Origin: Blastomussa wellsi
Lineage: Eukaryota > Cnidaria > Anthozoa > Scleractinia > Plerogyridae
Assembly (NCBI GenBank): GCA_947652115.1
Contig: OX393563.1
Location: forward strand, 8,356,789 to 8,420,788
DNA: 64,000 nucleotides
Direction of reading: 5' to 3'
Below the pieces are notes generated by a model that ran no database searches, had not been told where the DNA came from, and saw nothing but the letters and a program-made list of their open reading frames with translations. Both the position numbers and the translations under genes were made by a program. Positions 58,938 to 64,000 of this stretch are shown here, piece after piece (within the stretch, counting starts at the first letter, position 1; every line of letters begins with the position of its first letter).

Positions 58938-61234
58938 AGGCTTAACGAAAGTTTATGCAAGAGCCATTTTTTACCCCTAATTTATCTTCCTGAAAATAAG
59001 TATTTATAAATAGCAAAACCTTTGGTTATTTTGTTGCAGTAAAAGGTGTGATTCAATATTTGTTTGAACTTTAGCGACCTTGATCTGAGTGAAGTACCAC
59101 AAAAACCACCAATCAGTGGAATGTGCTCGAATTTTCTTATTTCTGCTCTACCCACTTTTGTTGACAACTCTAGAAATTCACAACTCTGGAATGCTGTTTT
59201 TCCTTGCTGCCACTGTTGTTGCTCACTTTAACTGTACTGGAAGAATTATCTCAGTTAAATAATTTTTTTTGGAAGCAAAGCATGAAAATTACCAGCACAC
59301 TTTTTACACCACCACAAAAAAACATTTCTTTTAACCAAACTTTTATTGAGTTGCTCTTCAACTGACCAGTTATTTATTCAACAATTTTTTCCAGTGAACC
59401 CAATCTAATTACAAAGTTGGTGCATAGTCTGTGAAAAAAGTTTAAAGTAGCTGGGGCAGGTGAACAAAGTGGGCAGGGGAGTAAGGCCAAAATTCAGGCT
59501 TGTTCCACAGATTGGTGGTTTTCGTAGTAATGATAACAAATTATTTCATTGTAGAGTTTATTAGGAGATGACAGAATTAAATTATTGAAGTGTGAATTAT
59601 GATTTCTATATTTTTTTACACTTGAACTACAATCATCTTACCAACTGTCGATTTAGAGAAGTGTCTGGCTTAGAGAAGAGTTTAGATACAGAACAATAGG
59701 GGGATTTATGCTGACGCCATTGTTTACATTTTGGCTCATTAGCATACGGCTTGGCGTACAGAAGACAACGTGTTAGACATGAATGGACTCCATACAGTTA
59801 AAGAGCTGGTGAAATTTAGTATATGGTGAAATTTTTAACTCTGTGTGTGCAATATTCAAGGAGCTATTGTCTTTCAAAAACTCCAAAATTTCTGGGTGAC
59901 AAAAGCACTAATGAGCTCATACATTCTTTGTAAAATGTCGAGTCGCGTCAGACAAAAAGTATTCAATACATCAAGCTGAAGTTCATTGGCAGAGTTAATC
60001 GTGCTATGAACTTTCAATATTCAGAACTGATTTTCTTGTGGCTCCATCAGAAACTGAATTGCTTATGCTAATGAGGGAAATATTTTAAACAAGGTTCCCC
60101 TATTGCTGAAAAACAGCATGCAGGGAACAATACCAGTTTACCAGAGATGTCTGTTTAAGGGACTGATTCATGGTTTTTCACATGTGCAAGCAAAAGCCCA
60201 TTAGGTTCCATTGTTAAAGAAATAATCGCAAGATTGCCTTTGAAAATTCTGCAGCCATTTTTGAGGTGTTATCATATTTGAATTTTGTTTGTTCAGACTG
60301 TGATGCTTAAAGTACGTTGTTCAATTAATCAGGATGTATTGCAGTAATCCTGGAAAGCTCTAACGCTAACTTACTAAGCAGCAGCACTTATTCAAGGGTG
60401 CCACTAAATCAAGTTGATAAGGTATGGTGAAAGTTTGAAGGTGAGAAGTGATTAGTATCACTTTAGAGAATGCAAAAAAAATTGATTAGCCCCAAATTTA
60501 CTGAAAACAAAAACAGTTTTACAATGTACACCAAACAGGGAACAGTAATTTATTAACTGATATTTGCATCTAAGTTAACATGGCAATAGGAATGGATAAC
60601 ACAGGTCACAGCATTTACATCCCAGTGTCAATAGCCTCCAACTTTACAAGCTTATATAGAGTTTAAAGTAAAGTCATCATACAAACATTAGGAAATCAGC
60701 TTTTATCACTACCACTGCCTTGCTCTCAGGTGCTATTCCATTTGGTTGGTAAAAATAGACATGCAAAAAAACTAGATGCTGGGCACACAGTCTTCTCTGA
60801 ATCAGTTCCATGACGCCAGGTGCACCACACAAGACTGGCAGGTGACATCTTGATAAATTCATTTGTGTTATAGTAAGTATTCACTTGATGTCATTTTGGT
60901 CTACGTTTACAAAAGAATTTTAACTACCAGTAACTTTTGTTTGGTACACCAACATGGCTTTGGCTGCCATCACCATTGTTTTTTTGTTTTTTAATCTCAC
61001 AGGACTGGGTGAATGTGCCTTATAATCTCAGTGATATTTTTAAACTATTTAATAAGTGTAAACTCTAGTAGTTGCTACCCAGCTAAGGAAAGATTACGAT
61101 AATTCTCATATTTTTGACATTGTAGAATCTCCTAAAATATTGAGTAGCATATTTTGGCAAGATTTGTTTACGTAAGGAAATGTGAATTTCTATACAACAG
61201 TATTGTCTTTGCATAGTGGGAGCAGAAGTCCTTT

Positions 61235-61300
61235 GCACAGTGTGTCCTCCAACTTCACACACCAAGCAAGGGTTTTAGGTGAAGTCTTCATATACTGTAC
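61235..61300 (-). promoter_or_regulatory. SECIS-like element in the SELENOF 3' UTR
   Basis: Read on the minus strand, GUACAGU (61300-61294) pairs with ACUGUGC (61241-61235) as helix I. An internal loop carries AUGA (61291-61288) on one side and GGAGGAC on the other. GACUUCAC (61286-61279) pairs with GUGAAGUU (61258-61251) as helix II, and the apical loop begins UAAAA. Eleven bases separate AUGA from the apical A-run, the usual SECIS spacing. The element starts about 44 bases after the SELENOF stop codon, where a SECIS would be expected. I folded it by eye only. Confidence 0.6.
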
Positions 61301-61343
61301 ATGGTGTCCTCTTTTTCATAGGTTATTACTATTATTTGAATTT

Positions 61344-63396
61344 TTATTTTAAAAGTCTCTCACTAAGAAATTCTTCAACACTGTCTGTATTCCACTTTTC
61401 AATGCTGAAAGTTTAGAATAACCACAAAAATATTAAAATAATAAGACAATTTGCTGAAATTATGAATACTGGGGTGTCTCATGTTATACGCTTCAAAAAA
61501 CAAATTGCACATACCTTAAAACCTCTTTTACCTCATTATTTTCATCATGCAGCTTTAGAATTGGGTCGGCCCCTCGTACAAACTGAACAAAAGAAAAATA
61601 ACAATTTACCACATGCAGACAAACTTACCATTAATGATCCTCTTTCGAGGCTTGGTCTGAGATGCCACTAACTATAAGGGAACTACATTATTCCAAATTA
61701 GCGCACTGGTTGTGGGTAAAATTTGGGGAGTTGGGGCACAGGAAGGGGGCCTTCCTGGGGGGGAGTACAGATCAGGTGGTACTGGGGGTAGCCACCCTGG
61801 AATAAAAGTTCCAGACCTGCCTCCAGGGGTGAGGCCCATATCCCACAGCCACGGGGGACTGAGGGAACCAGGAGGGGGAGCCCCTCCCGGGGGGAGTACA
61901 GATCAGGTGGTACCAGGGGTAGCCACCTTGTAATGGATATTTCTCCGGACCTGTCTACAGTGGGCTAGAGCCTTACTGTGGGGTAAAGTGGAGCTAATAG
62001 GTGCACTTCCCTGCTACCATTCCTTATTAACAAAGAACAAAAGGCATGGAAAATACAATGTATCTATTAATTGTGCTCTGAATAACAAAGTCAAAGGCTT
62101 GTCTTTTTTTTGTGCAGATAGGTAAGCCTTCCTAGTGTAATGTTTTTTTTTTATAACAGATAGTACCTGATATAATTAATGAGATATATATATCATATCA
62201 TATATTATCATATCATCTTCAAATCCATATGTATCAAAAACCATATGTACTCAATTGAGTAGCTCATCTACTGAGTTATATATATTATATATATATTTTT
62301 TTAAAAGTCAGAGAATATTAATGTTCAGTAGCTATCCAATACTCTCTGAATTACAATGTCAAAAGCTTGCTTTTTTTCTTCTTTTTTGGAGACAAATGGC
62401 GTTAGCCTTATCAATGGCCTGTGATCCAAACAAAAATGAATTGTTTGTCTTAGTAGTTTAGCGGTAGTCCTAAAGCGTAGTATCTCTAGAGGTTAAAATG
62501 TGATGTTAAAGGGTTCCAGGCATGGGTGGATGGGAGGGAAAAAAATTAGTAGTGAAGGTTTGGCACAACAAGAAGACTGACTTCCAACGAGGAGTGTGTG
62601 CTTAACTAAAGAATAGGGGCTTGAGGTGGACACGTGGAAGAAATGACTGGAACCATTGATACACCTCTTATACAGATGTAGATAAGAATGGCCTTTACTT
62701 AAGAAATGAAAGGTTTGTTGTGATAGCTAAAGGGGATGATTGTTCTTTGACTGCAGATGGACTTTGAGATGGGGAATTAGTGGCATGTTGCCTACGTTAC
62801 TGGGGTTTACTTAACAGCGTGACACAAGGCTCACAGTGTTACATGTTTTTCTGAAATAAAGTGTTACAATGCAAGATGTGTGTGCTTGTCTATGGATACC
62901 ATATACTCAACCTAATAATAATCCTATATATTAACAGCTTCTGGTACAACAAGTTTAAATACAGTAAAATGACTGAAAAACAGGGCACAAGGACCAGGTC
63001 TGGGTTGTTCAAAGCTGGGTTAAGAAAAACCCATGGTTAGTGCGAGATTTTAATTCAGATAAGAAAGCTTAAAAAGCAAATCTGTTTAATTCTTGTTGTC
63101 CACAATTATTTTGATGACTGCATGCTCTAAAAAGATTAGAGAAAAATTATTGGAGAAAATGCTTTTGAACAAAAGAAAAAGGAACCAAATTAAAATTTGA
63201 CACCAGGTTAGCGTTAATCAGCCTTCAAACAACTGGGCCCAGGCAACTGTATTGTAGAGGTGACGGCCCCACAGAAGTGTCCAAAGTTGACTGTGTAGTA
63301 TTTATTCATATTCAAAAAGAAATTATCTTCCAGGTGTACAACTTACGTTGATCCTAAGGTTGGGAAACTTAGCAGGCCTCTCGCTACGGACAAAGG
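61344..63396 (-). CDS. SELENOF: Selenoprotein F (Sep15), last three coding exons (5' part outside window or not found)
   Basis: ER-lumen thioredoxin-like selenoprotein that works with UDP-glucose:glycoprotein glucosyltransferase in glycoprotein quality control. Exons: 63396-63347 (FVRSERPAKFPNLRIN), 61582-61515 (FVRGADPILKLHDENNEVKE), 61404-61344 (IEKWNTDSVEEFLSERLLK, stop). Each matches, in order, the C-terminal third of the family (human blocks AFVRSDKP, YVRGSDPVLKL, KWNTDSVEEFL). The second exon must use the donor at 61514 (TTTTAAG/GTATGT); the nearer GTAAAA would break the frame. The N-terminal cysteine-rich domain and the CxU redox motif with the UGA Sec codon are not visible between 63397 and 64000. 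A SECIS-like hairpin follows the stop codon. Convergent with the kelch gene. Confidence 0.9.
61758..61935. repeat. GC-rich tandem duplication in a SELENOF intron
   Basis: GGGGGGAGTACAGATCAGGT, then GGTA(CT/CC)(G/A)GGGGTAGCCACC, occurs twice with a period of 131 bases (61763 and 61894). The G/C-rich composition stands out from the AT-rich surroundings. Confidence 0.85.
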
Positions 63397-64000
63397 CTGC
63401 AAAGACAACATACCATCAATTAAATAAAACAAAATAAATTGACCACCTTCATGTACTTTAGCAGATTTCACCAAGAGGACTCAAGCTAATAAAATGCCAC
63501 ACACATTGACACATAAAGCCTGGTTCACACTAGCGACATAAGGCCGACATAACAACAAGGTCACGCAAATGCCAAAAACACCTTATACTTATGTTTTATG
63601 TCACCAGTGTAAACAACAAAACCCCGGAACACCCCAGAACACGGAACACCAGAAATAGCGTCAAGTGCCAATAAATTTCTAAGAAAACTATATAAAAAAT
63701 AAAATTCTGGTGTTCCGGGGTGTTCCGGTGTTACTGGTTTTAGTACATGCAGAAAATACCTAGGGTTAAACTGAAACACAACAGATATTTTCTGGAGAAA
63801 CACAATTTAAACTTACACGGTGAACACTTAAACCATATGTTGTTTCCATGTTATTGTTTTGCAGTTCTTAATATTCACCTCAGGAATATTATAATAAAAC
63901 AATTATTCACTTCAGGTTCAGTGTGCCTCAAGGCATATTATTTTGCCAAGATTCACTTTGCCTTCAGCTAATCATAATTTAATCATTATTACGGCCCTAC
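63397..64000. other. no exon recognised; probable SELENOF intron
   Basis: Apart from the inverted repeats I find no splice-bounded block resembling the upstream SELENOF exons. Confidence 0.5.
63515..63740. repeat. two adjacent inverted repeats near the right edge
   Basis: GTTCACACTAGCGACATAA (63523) is mirrored by TTATGTCACCAGTGTAAAC (ends about 63616). Next, GGAACACCAGAA and its neighbours (63615-63655) are mirrored by TTCTGGTGTTCCGGGGTGTT (63704-63735). Both are non-coding MITE-like sequence upstream of the SELENOF exon at 63396. Confidence 0.75.

Larger units (their letters stand above)
57502..61234. other. convergent 3' region between the kelch gene and SELENOF
   Basis: This contains the kelch 3' UTR, a MITE (58374-58584) and an AATAAA at 58932-58937. 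A block at about 60930-61030 (GGTACACCAACATGGCTTTG, ATCTCACAGGACTGGGTGAA) is repeated in diverged form at about 56160-56230, inside the kelch gene. I see no additional gene; the open frames are short and AT-driven. Confidence 0.6.

Noticed and set aside
60677..60862. 61-codon minus-strand frame downstream of SELENOF
   Set aside because: It follows the SELENOF stop codon and lies in the presumed 3' UTR or beyond; no homology seen.
60930..60995. Alternative SECIS candidate around GTGATGGCAGCCAAAGCC on the minus strand
   Set aside because: It has an AUGA-like start but no adequate helix I or 3' partner; the 61300-61235 hairpin is much better.
1..64000. CRISPR arrays, operons, ribosome-binding sites, prokaryotic mobile elements
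   Set aside because: Not expected and not seen; the window is intron-containing eukaryotic DNA and the regular repeats are microsatellites or MITE ends.

Overview
The window is animal nuclear DNA: intron-rich genes with GT-AG splice sites, AT-rich introns, and many short interspersed and inverted-repeat elements. Gene content, exon structure and the mix of tRNA-derived SINEs and palindromic MITE-like elements fit an invertebrate metazoan. An anthozoan cnidarian (stony-coral type) is my best guess, an inference from gene and repeat style only. Exons were assigned by reading both strands, joining GT-AG introns in phase and comparing with remembered human family members; no alignment was run.

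Six protein genes are supported. (1) DROSHA, minus strand, 13719 down to 1977, 5' part only: 20 exons from the start codon into the beginning of RNase III domain a; the rest lies beyond the left edge. (2) UCHL5/UCH37, plus strand, 13990-21926, complete in 12 exons, sharing a ~270-bp divergent promoter with DROSHA. (3) ANAPC5, minus strand, 44323 down to 24158, complete in 21 exons, 754 residues, convergent with UCHL5. (4) TMEM203, plus strand, 44737-45141, single exon, divergent from ANAPC5. (5) An IVNS1ABP-like BTB-kelch gene, plus strand, 51700/52128-57501, with two candidate first coding exons. (6) SELENOF (Sep15), minus strand, last three coding exons 63396-61344 with a SECIS-like hairpin at 61300-61235; its upstream exons, including the Sec codon, are beyond the right edge or not found.

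Layout: 1-1976 DROSHA intron; 1977-13719 DROSHA; 13720-13989 divergent promoter; 13990-21926 UCHL5; 21927-24157 convergent intergenic DNA with a nested SINE/MITE; 24158-44323 ANAPC5; 44324-44736 divergent promoter; 44737-45141 TMEM203; 45142-51699 repeat-rich intergenic DNA with a broken LINE; 51700-57501 kelch gene; 57502-61234 convergent UTR/intergenic; 61235-64000 SELENOF 3' end.

UCHL5 (proteasome/INO80 deubiquitinase), ANAPC5 (APC/C ubiquitin ligase subunit) and the BTB-kelch protein all relate to ubiquitin signalling, but they are separately promoted housekeeping genes and nothing indicates a functional cluster. I found no clearly new biological system. The most unusual items are the in-phase alternative first exons of the kelch gene, the duplicated splice-acceptor segment in DROSHA, the SECIS-like hairpin, and several structured non-coding elements (long-arm foldbacks, nested insertions, a near-perfect palindrome).
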